This document shows positions 1-8,108 of a DNA stretch of 64,000 nt, piece by piece. A program made the translations under genes and the position numbers. Position 1 is the stretch's first letter; every line of letters starts with the position of its first letter. The DNA lies in NCBI GenBank assembly GCA_963800285.1, contig CAWDAL010000013.1, forward strand, positions 271,446 to 335,445, given 5' to 3'. This stretch comes from DASUPK01 sp963800285 (GTDB lineage: Bacteria > Actinomycetota > Thermoleophilia > Solirubrobacterales > 70-9). The notes beneath the pieces were generated by a model, which was not told the origin of the DNA, did not search any database, and saw nothing but the letters and a program-made list of their open reading frames with translations.

Positions 1-2
1 AT

Positions 3-314
3 CACAAGGGGGCCAAGAGCGGCGTGGTGCGAACCTCGCCGATCATTTACCTCGCCGACGGCCCCAACATCGTCGTCGTGGCGTCCAAGGCCGGTCAGCC
101 GACCAACCCGTCGTGGTTCCACAACCTGGTGGCGAACCCCGAGACGACCGTTCAGGTGGGGCGCGAGGTGCGCGAGGTGCGGGCGCGTGTCGCAGACGAC
201 GCCGAGCGCGAACGGCTATGGCCCCGACTCACCGCGATGTTCCCGGCCTACGAGATCTACGAGCGCAACGCGAGGCCGCGCCGGCTGCCGATCGTGATCC
301 TGGAGCCCCGCTAG
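3..314 (+). CDS. F420-dependent nitroreductase family protein, 5' end cut by window
   Basis: This is the C-terminal part of a small deazaflavin (F420)-dependent nitroreductase/Ddn-family protein, a family of split-barrel flavin-type oxidoreductases common in actinobacteria. The frame is open from the first bases of the window, so the true start lies outside; an internal GTG at 24 should not be taken as the start. The visible residues read HKGAKSG..RTSPIIYLADG, then VVVASKAG..NPSWFHNLVANP and TVQVG, which are the conserved phosphate-binding and barrel motifs of the family, followed by ERERLWPRL..FPAYEIY and a terminal LPIVILEP strand. The stop codon shares the tetranucleotide CTAG (311-314) with the stop of the convergent nrdJ. 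The substrate cannot be told from sequence. Confidence 0.85.
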   Translation, partial: HKGAKSGVVRTSPIIYLADGPNIVVVASKAGQPTNPSWFHNLVANPETTVQVGREVREVRARVADDAERERLWPRLTAMFPAYEIYERNARPRRLPIVILEPR

Positions 315-3154
315 CCGCAGCCGGTGTTGTTGCCGCAGCTCGGGCACGTGTAGCAGGAGCCCGTGCGCTGCATCATGCCTCCGCACTGGTCGCAGGCCGG
401 GCCGAGCTCGAGGTCGGCTCCGATCCTCGCCGGGACGACCGGCGGGGTATCGGTCAGAGCCGCCGTCGCCGGCTTCGGCTCCGACTTCGGCTCCGCGGAG
501 CCGTTCGCAGCCTTCGCCTCGCCGTTCGAGGACCCGTTGCCGTTCCCGCCGTTGGACGGCGCGGCGGTGTCCTCGATCGGGAAGGCCTGCTGGGCCTCCT
601 TCTTGGCGCGGACGTCGTCGGTGAGGATGCCGAGCTGCTCGAGGTAGCCGGTGTCCTCGACGAAGCGGCTGGCGAGCCAGCGCATGATGTAGTCGGGCAT
701 CGACTTGGCGAACGGGATCTCCGGGTTGGTCGTGATCCCCTCCGGCTCGAAGCGGACGTAGCTGAACTTGTTGACGAACACCTCGAGCGGCACGCCGTAC
801 TGCAGGCCGATCGAGATCGCGGTCGCGAACGCGTTCATCAGGCCCTTGATCGTCGAGCCCTCCTTGCCGATGTCGGTGAGGAAGATCTCGCCGACCGACC
901 CGTCCGGGTACTTGCCGGCGGTGATGTAGCCCTCCTGCATCCCGATCCGGAACTTGTGGGTGATCGACTCGCGCTCCTGCGGCATGCGGGTGCGCTGCGG
1001 CTCCGGCGGGGCGCCCTCGAGGTTGGTGGCCTCGGCGGGCTCCGACTTCTTCTCGCCGGCGTCGGTCTTCAGCGCCTGCGCGGTCTTGGACCCGTCGCGA
1101 TAGATCGCCAGGGCCTTGAGGCCCTTCCTCCAGCCGTCCGAGTAGGCGTCGGCGATGTCGGAGATCGTCGCCGACTCCGGCAGGTTGACCGTCTTCGAGA
1201 TCGCGCCCGAGAGGAACGGCTGAGCCGCCGCCATCATGTCGATGTGGCCGGTGTGCGAGATCGAGCGCTCGCCGACCGCCACGTCGAAGACCTCGAGGTG
1301 CTCGTCCTTGAAGCCGGGCGCCCCGATGATCGTGTTGTGCTCGCTGATGTAGGCGTCGATCTGCTCGATCTCGGAGGGCGAGTAGCCGAGCGTCTTCAGC
1401 GCCAGGTTGACGCAGCCGTTGACGATCTTCATCTGCCCGCCGCCGACCAGCTCCTTGAACTTGACCAGCGAGAAGTCCGGCTCGATGCCGGTCGTGTCGC
1501 AGTCCATCAGGAAGCTGATCGTCCCCGTCGGTGCGAGGACGGTCGCCTGCGCGTTGCGGTAGCCGTGCTGCTCGCCCAGCGCCACGGCCTCGTCCCATGA
1601 CTCGCGGGCGGCGTGGAGCAGAGGCTCCTCGACCAGCTCGTCCTCGATCTCGTAGGCCGCGGACTGGTGCATCCGCATCACCTGGTTGTGCGGCTCGCGG
1701 TTCACCTGGTAGCCGTCGTACGGCCCCATCGTGCCCGCGATCTCGGCGGACATCTTGTAGCCGCGGCCCGTCATCAGCGCGGTGATCGAGCCGGCGAGGG
1801 CGCGGCCCTCGTCCGAGTCGTAGGCGAGGCCGTTGGACATCAGCAGCGCGCCGAGGTTGGCGTAGCCGAGCCCGAGCTGGCGGAACGCCCTGGCGTTCTG
1901 CGTGATCTGCTCGGTCGGGTAGCTGGAGAAGCCGACCAGGATCTCCTGCGCGAGGAAGACGATGTCCACCGCGTGGGTGAAGTCGTCGACGTCGAAGGTC
2001 CCGTCCTCGTTGCGGAACTTCATGAGGTTGAGCGAAGCGAGGTTGCAGGCCGAGTCGTCGATCGACATGTACTCGGAGCAGGGATTCGACGCGGTGATCG
2101 GCCCGGTGTTGGGATCCGTGTGCCACTTGTTGATCGTCGTGTCGTACTGGATGCCCGGGTCCGCGCACTGCCAGGCGGCGTCCGCGATCTGGTCCATCAG
2201 CGCACGCGCCTTGACGGTCTTGACCGGCGTGCCGTCGACGCGGCCGATCAGGTCCCAGTCCTCGTCGTTCTCGACCGCCCGCATGAACTCGTCGGTGACG
2301 CGAACCGAGTTGTTGGCGTTCTGGAACTGGACCGAGGCGAAGGCGTCGGAGTCCAGCCGCATGTCGAAGTCGGCGGCCTTCAGCGCGGCGGCCTTCTTCT
2401 CCTCGTCGGCCTTGCACCAGATGAACTTCTCGATGTCCGGGTGGTCGACGTCGAGCACGACCATCTTGGCCGCGCGGCGCGTGCCGCCGCCGGACTTGAT
2501 CGCGCCCGCCCAGGAGTCCGCGCCGCGCATGAAGCTGACCGGGCCGGAGGCGATCCCGCCCTTCGAGAGGTGCTCCATCGAGCCGCGGATCTTGGAGAGG
2601 TTGATGCCGGAGCCGGAGCCGCCCTTGAAGATGATCCCCTCCTTGGTGTTCCAGGAGAGGATGGAGTCCATGTCGTCCTCGACCGAGAGGATGAAGCAGG
2701 CGGAGGCCTGCTCCTGCCCGGGCTCCTTCCAGCCGACGTTGAACCAGACCGGGCTGTTGAAGGCGGCCTTCTGGTTGACCAGGATTGAGGTGAGCTCGGC
2801 GTCGAAGGCGTCGGCGTCCTCGTCGGTCGCGAAGTAGCCCTGCTCGCGCCCGACCTCGGTGATCCGGTCGGCGACGCGGCTGACCATCTGCTTGACGGAA
2901 GTCTCACGCTCGGGGGAGCCGGGCTGGCCGCGGAAGTACTTCTGGGCGACGATGTTCGTCGCGTTCTGCGACCAGCTGGTCGGGAACTCGACCCGGCGCT
3001 GCTCGAAGGCGGGCTTCGCCGGATCGCCGATGATCGCGTCGCGCGTCTCCCACTCGAGCTCGTCGTAGGGATGCGTCCCGGCGGAGGTGAACCGGCGTTC
3101 GATGACGAGGCCCTTCTCGGTCGTGATCGCTGCCTTAGAAGTGGCCCTCGGCAT
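311..3154 (-). CDS. nrdJ: Vitamin B12-dependent (class II) ribonucleotide reductase
   Basis: The 947-residue protein is an adenosylcobalamin-dependent class II ribonucleotide reductase, which makes deoxyribonucleotides for DNA synthesis without needing oxygen. The spacing of active-site cysteines fits the NrdJ family: Cys359 in SNPCSEY is the expected thiyl-radical residue, and Cys370 (DSACNL) with Cys153 (ASACFI) is the expected redox pair. A glycine-rich nucleotide loop (FKGGSGSG) lies near residue 177. The last 30 residues form a Cys-rich zinc-ribbon-like tail (CxxCG, then C-x2-C-x2-C spacing) typical of the long NrdJ form; a low-complexity Ala/Asn/Ser/Lys linker precedes it. The ATG has a good ribosome binding site (gagaggag). 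It lies 100 bp downstream of nrdR on the same strand, the order known from Streptomyces nrdRJ operons. I see no cobalamin riboswitch in front of it. Confidence 0.97.
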   Translation of the reverse strand: MPRATSKAAITTEKGLVIERRFTSAGTHPYDELEWETRDAIIGDPAKPAFEQRRVEFPTSWSQNATNIVAQKYFRGQPGSPERETSVKQMVSRVADRITEVGREQGYFATDEDADAFDAELTSILVNQKAAFNSPVWFNVGWKEPGQEQASACFILSVEDDMDSILSWNTKEGIIFKGGSGSGINLSKIRGSMEHLSKGGIASGPVSFMRGADSWAGAIKSGGGTRRAAKMVVLDVDHPDIEKFIWCKADEEKKAAALKAADFDMRLDSDAFASVQFQNANNSVRVTDEFMRAVENDEDWDLIGRVDGTPVKTVKARALMDQIADAAWQCADPGIQYDTTINKWHTDPNTGPITASNPCSEYMSIDDSACNLASLNLMKFRNEDGTFDVDDFTHAVDIVFLAQEILVGFSSYPTEQITQNARAFRQLGLGYANLGALLMSNGLAYDSDEGRALAGSITALMTGRGYKMSAEIAGTMGPYDGYQVNREPHNQVMRMHQSAAYEIEDELVEEPLLHAARESWDEAVALGEQHGYRNAQATVLAPTGTISFLMDCDTTGIEPDFSLVKFKELVGGGQMKIVNGCVNLALKTLGYSPSEIEQIDAYISEHNTIIGAPGFKDEHLEVFDVAVGERSISHTGHIDMMAAAQPFLSGAISKTVNLPESATISDIADAYSDGWRKGLKALAIYRDGSKTAQALKTDAGEKKSEPAEATNLEGAPPEPQRTRMPQERESITHKFRIGMQEGYITAGKYPDGSVGEIFLTDIGKEGSTIKGLMNAFATAISIGLQYGVPLEVFVNKFSYVRFEPEGITTNPEIPFAKSMPDYIMRWLASRFVEDTGYLEQLGILTDDVRAKKEAQQAFPIEDTAAPSNGGNGNGSSNGEAKAANGSAEPKSEPKPATAALTDTPPVVPARIGADLELGPACDQCGGMMQRTGSCYTCPSCGNNTGCG

Positions 3155-3254
3155 CAGTTTTCTCCTCTCGCTCGGCTATTGGGGTGAGCACCGCAGCATC
3201 CTCCGCGGTTCGGACGGAACCCAGGGCTCGCTAGTTCGTTATTTGCGGGGATTT

Positions 3255-3668
3255 TCACGAGGCGCTCCGAGCGGCGTCCGGCAGAGTTCCCGCAAACTGC
3301 AGATAGGCGCCGCGGTCGATCTTCTCCAGCCCGTCGAGGCAGAGCTCGCCGATCCGGGCGGCCTCCAGCTCGCCGCCCGACCGGCGGATCTCTCCTTCAA
3401 CCCCGTCAACGAGGAGAACCAGCTGCCGCGGATCGAGTGGACGCTTGTGCGCGGCTCGGTTCAGGCTCGCCAGGAGCTTGTCGCGGTCGAACGGCTGGCG
3501 CTTGCCGTTGCGCTTGATCACTTCGAGCACCTCGGGGACCGCCCGCTCGTAGGTCGTGAAGCGGTGCCCGCAGGACGAGCACTCGCGGCGGCGGCGAAGG
3601 GCGGCGCCGCCCTCGGCCTTGCGGGTTTCGAGGATGGAAGTGGGCTGCTCGCAGCGGGGGCAGTTCAC
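3255..3668 (-). CDS. nrdR: Transcriptional repressor NrdR
   Basis: NrdR is the nucleotide-sensing repressor of ribonucleotide reductase genes. The 137-residue protein has the N-terminal zinc ribbon (Cys3, Cys6, Cys30, Cys33, with the RRRREC and RFTTYER motifs) followed by an ATP-cone domain (VIKRNGKRQPFDRDKL). The C-terminus is slightly short and diverges after YLQFAGTL, where the family usually reads YxRFAxVY. The gene is the first of the nrdR-nrdJ operon, and a near-consensus NrdR box lies 54 bp upstream of its start, so it probably represses its own operon when dATP is high. Confidence 0.95.
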   Translation of the reverse strand: MNCPRCEQPTSILETRKAEGGAALRRRRECSSCGHRFTTYERAVPEVLEVIKRNGKRQPFDRDKLLASLNRAAHKRPLDPRQLVLLVDGVEGEIRRSGGELEAARIGELCLDGLEKIDRGAYLQFAGTLPDAARSAS

Positions 3669-3721
3669 CTCTCAGAGTCTAGCGGGGCCTAGTGTCCGAG
3701 CAACACCGGCAAGGAGGCAGC

Positions 3722-3737
3722 GCACTAGATGTAGTGC
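3722..3737. promoter_or_regulatory. NrdR box upstream of nrdR-nrdJ
   Basis: The 16-mer gcactagatgtagtgc matches the published NrdR consensus (acaCwAtATaTwGtgt) at 12 of 16 positions, including all the capitalised core bases, and is nearly a perfect inverted repeat. It lies 54-69 bp upstream of the nrdR start on the template for nrdR transcription. NrdR boxes usually occur as pairs about three helical turns apart; I could not find a convincing second box here. Confidence 0.7.
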
Positions 3738-3756
3738 AGGGTCCCGGCCCGGATCG

Positions 3757-3804
3757 AGTTTTGGTCAGTTTGCACCGCTATAGCGGTCCGAAGTGACCAA
3801 AACT
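3757..3804. repeat. 48-bp concentric palindrome in the nrdR/MFS divergent region
   Basis: Perfect 11-bp arms agttttggtca (3757-3767) and tgaccaaaact (3794-3804) surround a perfect 14-bp palindrome accgctatagcggt (3774-3787). Both share the same centre (between 3780 and 3781), so the whole 48-mer is one near-continuous dyad, mismatched at only three symmetric base pairs. It sits between nrdR (minus) and the MFS exporter (plus). It could be a large operator, a hairpin in either transcript, or a copy of an interspersed palindromic repeat; no second copy was noticed in this window. Confidence 0.75.
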
Positions 3805-3955
3805 CCCGCGACGCCTGGCGGCGCTCGGGTCGGCCGCCCTTCATTGCCGGTGTCCGGCCTGTCGGTCTCGGCCTCGGGGCGGTGGCCGCCACGCAGCGGC
3901 GTCGGTGCCGGGCACGGATGTGGATCCGCCCGCTCCGGTCTAAGTTCGGGAACGG

Positions 3956-5560
3956 ATGGCGACCCGACAACTTCCCGAGCTGCGCCCGCGGCGACCCACG
4001 GGAGGGCGGCCTCCCGCTCCCGCGCAGACGCCGGGGCGACGCGGGTCCAAGCCGCCGGATCGCAGTCGCTGGGCGATCCTGGCCGTCCTCTGCGTCGCCG
4101 TCCTCGTGGTCAACATCGACGGCACGATCCTCAACGTGGCGCTCCCGACGCTGGTCCGGGAGCTGCACGCGAGCTCGAGCGAGCTGCAGTGGATCGTCGA
4201 CATGTACGCGATGGTGTTCGCGGGGCTGCTGCTGGTGGGTGGCAGCCTGGCGGACCGCTTCGGCCGAAAGCGCCTCTTCATGCTCGGCTTTCTGACCTTT
4301 GGACTCGGCTCCCTGGGCGCGGCATTCTCCGGGTCGGTCGACGTCCTGATCGCCTGGCGCGGAGTGATGGGCGCCGGCGCCGCGCTGACGATCCCCGCGG
4401 GCCTCTCGACCCTCGACAACGTGTTCCGCGATCCCGACGAGCGGGCCCGCGCCGTGGGCATCTGGGGCGGGGCGATGGGCGTCGGGCTTGCGCTGGGCCC
4501 CCTCGCCGGTGGGCTGCTGCTGGCCAGCTTCTGGTGGGGCTCGGTCTTCTTCGTCAACGTGCCGGTGCTGATCGCAGGCGGCATCGCTGCGCTTCGCCTG
4601 CTGCCCGAGTCGAGGGACGTCGACGCGCCGAGGCCCGACCCGGTCGGCGCGCTGCTCTCGATCCTGGGCCTTGGGCTGGTGCTCTGGGCGATCATCGAGG
4701 CTCCGACCAAGGGCTGGACGTCGGACGCCGTGGTCGCGGTCGGCGCGACGGGCCTCGCGGTCCTCGCGGCGTTCATCTACTGGGAGGCGCACAGCAGCCA
4801 CCCGATGCTGAACCTCTCCCTCTTCCGCTCCCGGCGGTTCTCCGTCGCCGTCTCTGCCGTCGCCCTCGGCCTCTTCGCCCTATTCGGGGCGGTCTTCATC
4901 CTCACCCAATTCCTGCAGTTCGATCTGGGCTTCACCCCGCTTCAGGCGGGCGTCCGGATCCTGCCGACGGCGGCGCTGCTCGCCGCGACGGCGCCGCTCT
5001 CGACCCTGATCGTCCGGCGGATCGGCAGCAAGCTGACCGCGTTCGCCGGGCTGGTCGCGATCGCGGGCGGCCTCTGGCAGATCTCGGCGGTTTCGACTGC
5101 GGGGGCGACCTACGGCGACGTCCTGCCGGGGATGCTTCTCCTCGGGTTCGGCTCGGGGCTGCTGATGCCCACCGCGGCGGACGCGGTGCTGGGCTCGATG
5201 CCGAGGAGGCACGCCGGCGTCGGCTCGGCCACCTACGTCGTTGCGATCCAGGTGGGCGGGGCGCTCGGCGTGGCCGTGATCGGCAGCTTGCTCAACACCC
5301 GGTACGACGACCGGCTCACCGCCGTCCTCGCCTCCCACGACGTCGCGCCGGGCATCCTGCACACGATCACCGGATCGCTCGGAGGGGCGCTCGGAGTCGC
5401 CTCGGCCGTCGGTGGGAGCACCGGCTCGGGTCTCGCCGAAGCCGCACGCTCCGCTTTCATGAGCGGGACCCAGGTCTCGCTCGCCGCGGGTGCGGTCGTC
5501 GCAGCTGTGGCCGGCCTCCTGGTCCTGGTCGCCCTGCCCTCCAGGGCCCCGAAGGGCTGA
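3956..5560 (+). CDS. MFS drug exporter, DHA2 (EmrB/QacA) family
   Basis: This 534-residue protein is a major-facilitator exporter of the 14-TM DHA2 drug:H+ antiporter family in the cytoplasmic membrane. A basic Pro/Arg-rich cytoplasmic tail (about 35 residues) precedes the first membrane segment (WAILAVLCVAVLVVNIDGTI). The family motifs are visible: NIDGTILNVALP in TM1, the motif A loop GGSLADRFGRKRLF between TM2 and TM3, a motif C-like GLALGPLAGGLL in TM5, and a repeated second half. The substrate is unknown. It is divergent from nrdR across a 287-bp region with two palindromic elements and converges with the XRE regulator at 5567. A second DHA2 exporter lies just beyond that regulator. Confidence 0.93.
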   Translation: MATRQLPELRPRRPTGGRPPAPAQTPGRRGSKPPDRSRWAILAVLCVAVLVVNIDGTILNVALPTLVRELHASSSELQWIVDMYAMVFAGLLLVGGSLADRFGRKRLFMLGFLTFGLGSLGAAFSGSVDVLIAWRGVMGAGAALTIPAGLSTLDNVFRDPDERARAVGIWGGAMGVGLALGPLAGGLLLASFWWGSVFFVNVPVLIAGGIAALRLLPESRDVDAPRPDPVGALLSILGLGLVLWAIIEAPTKGWTSDAVVAVGATGLAVLAAFIYWEAHSSHPMLNLSLFRSRRFSVAVSAVALGLFALFGAVFILTQFLQFDLGFTPLQAGVRILPTAALLAATAPLSTLIVRRIGSKLTAFAGLVAIAGGLWQISAVSTAGATYGDVLPGMLLLGFGSGLLMPTAADAVLGSMPRRHAGVGSATYVVAIQVGGALGVAVIGSLLNTRYDDRLTAVLASHDVAPGILHTITGSLGGALGVASAVGGSTGSGLAEAARSAFMSGTQVSLAAGAVVAAVAGLLVLVALPSRAPKG

Positions 5561-5566
5561 GCGGAT

Positions 5567-6505
5567 CTAGCGCGACCGCTCGGCGAGCAGCTCGGCGAGC
5601 TTCTTCGGCGTGTTCGCCTGCGGTGAAGGCGAGTAGAGGACGAGCCGCTGCTCAGGGCTCTCCTGCGGCCGGAAGACCGCGTGCTCGAAGACGAGCTTGC
5701 CCGCGGTCGGGTGCCGCAGCACCTTGCGCCCGACGCCGCTGGTGGCGACCTCGTGCAGGTCCCACCACTCGCGGAACTCCGGACTGCGCTCCTGCAGCGC
5801 CGAGATCAGATCGTCGAAGTCCGGGTCGCCGATGTGGCGAGCGGCCTCGCTGCGGAAGCGGGCCACGATCCGGCGCGCCCCCTCCTCCCAATCCGGATGA
5901 AGCTTCCGGCGGGCGGGGTCCGTGAACAGGCACCAGAGCAGGTTCCGTTCCCCGTCCGGCATCTCGGCTGGGTCGCCGAAGACGACAGCGTGGGCGCGGT
6001 TCCAGGCGAGGAAGTCGAAGCGGCGGCCCGTGAGGCAGCTCGGGCCATCGCCGAGGTTTTCCACGAGCAGCTTGATCGTCGGGTTGACGATCTCCTTCGG
6101 GGCTCGACCCGGTACGACCTCCTCGCCGCGGCCGAGCAGCATCAGGTGGGCGTGCTCGGCGGGGGTCAGCTCCAGAGCGCCGGAAATCGCCTCCAGGACC
6201 GATGCGGACGCCCGGACGTCGCGTCCCTGCTCGAGCCAGGTGTACCAGGTGGTTCCCACGCCGGCGAGCTGCGCCACCTCCTCGCGGCGCAACCCGGGCG
6301 TCCGCCGCCGGCCGCCGCCGGGTAGCCCGACCTCCTCGGGGCGCAGGGCCTCGCGGCGGTTCCGCAGGAAGTCCGCGAGCTCGGCGCGCCGGGGGGCGCC
6401 GTCGCCCTTTGCCAGAGCCGCGGTGCCGTTCCCTCTGCCGTTCGAAGTCTTCTTGCGTGGTGCTTTCGATACCAGGATAAACCCCTCTCTTGTACCTGGA
6501 TTCAC
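5567..6505 (-). CDS. XRE-family regulator with MmyB-type ligand-binding domain
   Basis: The protein has an N-terminal helix-turn-helix (LADFLRNRREAL, then TPGLRREEVAQLAGVGTTWYTWLEQGRD) and a C-terminal PAS-like MmyB ligand-binding domain (ILVSK..; RFDFLAWNRAHAVVFGD; NLLWCLFTDP; VARFRSEAARHIGDPDF; HPTAGKLVFEHAVF). Such regulators usually control an adjacent divergent oxidoreductase or exporter gene; here the divergent gene is the DHA2 exporter at 6579. The longest frame starts with ATG at 6559, but that would leave only 19 bp between divergent start codons. I therefore prefer the in-frame GTG at 6505, which leaves room for promoters. The exact start is uncertain. Confidence 0.85.
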   Translation of the reverse strand: MNPGTREGFILVSKAPRKKTSNGRGNGTAALAKGDGAPRRAELADFLRNRREALRPEEVGLPGGGRRRTPGLRREEVAQLAGVGTTWYTWLEQGRDVRASASVLEAISGALELTPAEHAHLMLLGRGEEVVPGRAPKEIVNPTIKLLVENLGDGPSCLTGRRFDFLAWNRAHAVVFGDPAEMPDGERNLLWCLFTDPARRKLHPDWEEGARRIVARFRSEAARHIGDPDFDDLISALQERSPEFREWWDLHEVATSGVGRKVLRHPTAGKLVFEHAVFRPQESPEQRLVLYSPSPQANTPKKLAELLAERSR

Positions 6506-6578
6506 AGCGTCGCACACTGTCCCACAGATGGCAAGCGAATCCGCCCAGACCGATCTCACGGACCACAGGGGGTCACCG

Positions 6579-8048
6579 TTGAACTCACAGATGAAGGACG
6601 CGCAGCCCGTACCGAAGCCGGCTCATCGCAGCCCGTGGCTGCTGCCGGTGCTCTTCGCCCCGGTCTTCATGGTTCTCCTCGACGTCTTCATCGTCAACGT
6701 GACGGCGCCCTCGCTGCGCGCCGATCTCGGGGCGAGCGACTCCGACCTGCAGTGGGTCGTCGCCGCCTACCTGCTCACCTACGCGCTCTCGCTGATCACG
6801 GGCGGACGGCTCGGGGACGTCTTCGGGCGGCGGCGCATGTTCAAGCTCGGCATCGCGGGCTTCACGGTCGCCTCGGCGCTCTGCGCCGCGGCGCCGAGCC
6901 CGACCGCGCTGATCGTCGCGCGCCTGCTTCAGGGCTTCGGCGGCGCGGCGATGTGGCCGCAGGTCCTCTCCATCATCCAGGTCGAGTTCTCGCCGGCCGA
7001 GCGGCCGAAGGCCCTCGGCTTCCAGGGGCTCGTCCAGGGACTGGCCGCGATCTCCGGGCAGATCGTCGGCGGCGGGCTGATCGCGCTCGACATCCTCGGG
7101 CTCGGCTGGCGCTCGGTCTTCCTGATCAACATCCCCGTCGGGGTGATCGCCCTGCTCATGGCCGACAGGCTGATCCCGGAGTCACGCTCCGAGACCGCCC
7201 GCAGACTCGACCTGGTCGGCGCGGGGCTCGCCACGCTCACCCTGAGCCTGGTGATGATCCCGGCGGTCGAGGGCCGTGAGCTCGGCTGGCCGGCCTGGAC
7301 GTTCGCCGCGTTCGCCGCCGCACCACTCGCCGCGGCGCTCTTCGTCGCCGCCGAGCGGCGGATCACCGCCCGCGGCGGCTCACCGCTGGTCGAGCTCCGG
7401 CTGTTCGAGACGAGCGGCTTCCGGATCGGCCTCGTCTCGGCGACCAGCCTCTACTTCGCGATCTCCTTCTTCTTCCTGCTCGGCATCTATCTGCAGGAGG
7501 GGCTGGGGCTGAGCCCGCTCGAGTCCGGCCTCGCCTTCACGCCGATCGCGGTCGCCTTCGTCACGGCGTCGCTGACCGGCCCGCGCCTGGCCGACGGCGT
7601 GCGCGAGTACCTGCCCCAGATCGGTGCGACGGTCGCCGGCATCGGCCTGATCACGACGATGATCGCGGTCCAGGCGACCGGGAACGGGTCGGTCTCGGCC
7701 TGGTTGCTCCTCGCGATGGTGCCGTTCGGCGCCGGGATGGGCACCGCGATTCCCCCGCTCATTCACCTGGTCCTGCGGGCGGTGCCGACCACGGACGCGG
7801 GCGCTGCCTCGGGGACGATGGTCACCGCTCAGCAGATCGGCAACGCGCTGGGCGTCGCGATCGTCGGAACCGTCTTCTTCTCCCAGCTCGGCTCCGGGAC
7901 GAGTGCCGGCTCGTTCGGCGACGCCTTCACGGTCGCCATGGCGGTGCAGGCGGGGTTCGCACTGACGGCCGCCGCGTTGGTCTCCCGAGCTCGCCGGACC
8001 TCGACCGAGGGGGTCCCGGCCGGGATGCCGGCGGGCGAGGGCGCCTAG
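6579..8048 (+). CDS. MFS drug exporter, DHA2 (EmrB/QacA) family
   Basis: This is a second 14-TM DHA2 exporter of about 489 residues. TM1 reads APVFMVLLDVFIVNVTAP, motif A is GGRLGDVFGRRRMF, and the middle contains QGLVQGLAAISGQIVGGGLI. The sequence frame is open far upstream, but the likely start is the TTG at 6579, six bases after a strong aggggg ribosome binding site; the ATG at 6591 is the alternative. It is divergent from the MmyB-type regulator at 5567-6505, its probable controller. It is only distantly similar to the exporter at 3956, so the two are not a recent duplication. Confidence 0.92.
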   Translation: MNSQMKDAQPVPKPAHRSPWLLPVLFAPVFMVLLDVFIVNVTAPSLRADLGASDSDLQWVVAAYLLTYALSLITGGRLGDVFGRRRMFKLGIAGFTVASALCAAAPSPTALIVARLLQGFGGAAMWPQVLSIIQVEFSPAERPKALGFQGLVQGLAAISGQIVGGGLIALDILGLGWRSVFLINIPVGVIALLMADRLIPESRSETARRLDLVGAGLATLTLSLVMIPAVEGRELGWPAWTFAAFAAAPLAAALFVAAERRITARGGSPLVELRLFETSGFRIGLVSATSLYFAISFFFLLGIYLQEGLGLSPLESGLAFTPIAVAFVTASLTGPRLADGVREYLPQIGATVAGIGLITTMIAVQATGNGSVSAWLLLAMVPFGAGMGTAIPPLIHLVLRAVPTTDAGAASGTMVTAQQIGNALGVAIVGTVFFSQLGSGTSAGSFGDAFTVAMAVQAGFALTAAALVSRARRTSTEGVPAGMPAGEGA

Positions 8049-8108
8049 CCCTTCAGGTCCCGAAAGAGCGCCACGCGTGCGCGAGACAGGCGTCCGCCGC
8101 TGCTTCCG

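Noticed and set aside
113..2417. Long open frames of 495 residues (plus, 113-1600) and 733 residues (minus, 216-2417) across nrdJ
   Set aside because: They are Arg/Ala/Gly-rich shadows of nrdJ in other frames, with no family motifs, as is usual in 70% GC DNA.
3155..3254. Cobalamin riboswitch before the B12-dependent reductase
   Set aside because: The 100-bp gap is too short for one and shows no B12-box-like conserved sequence.
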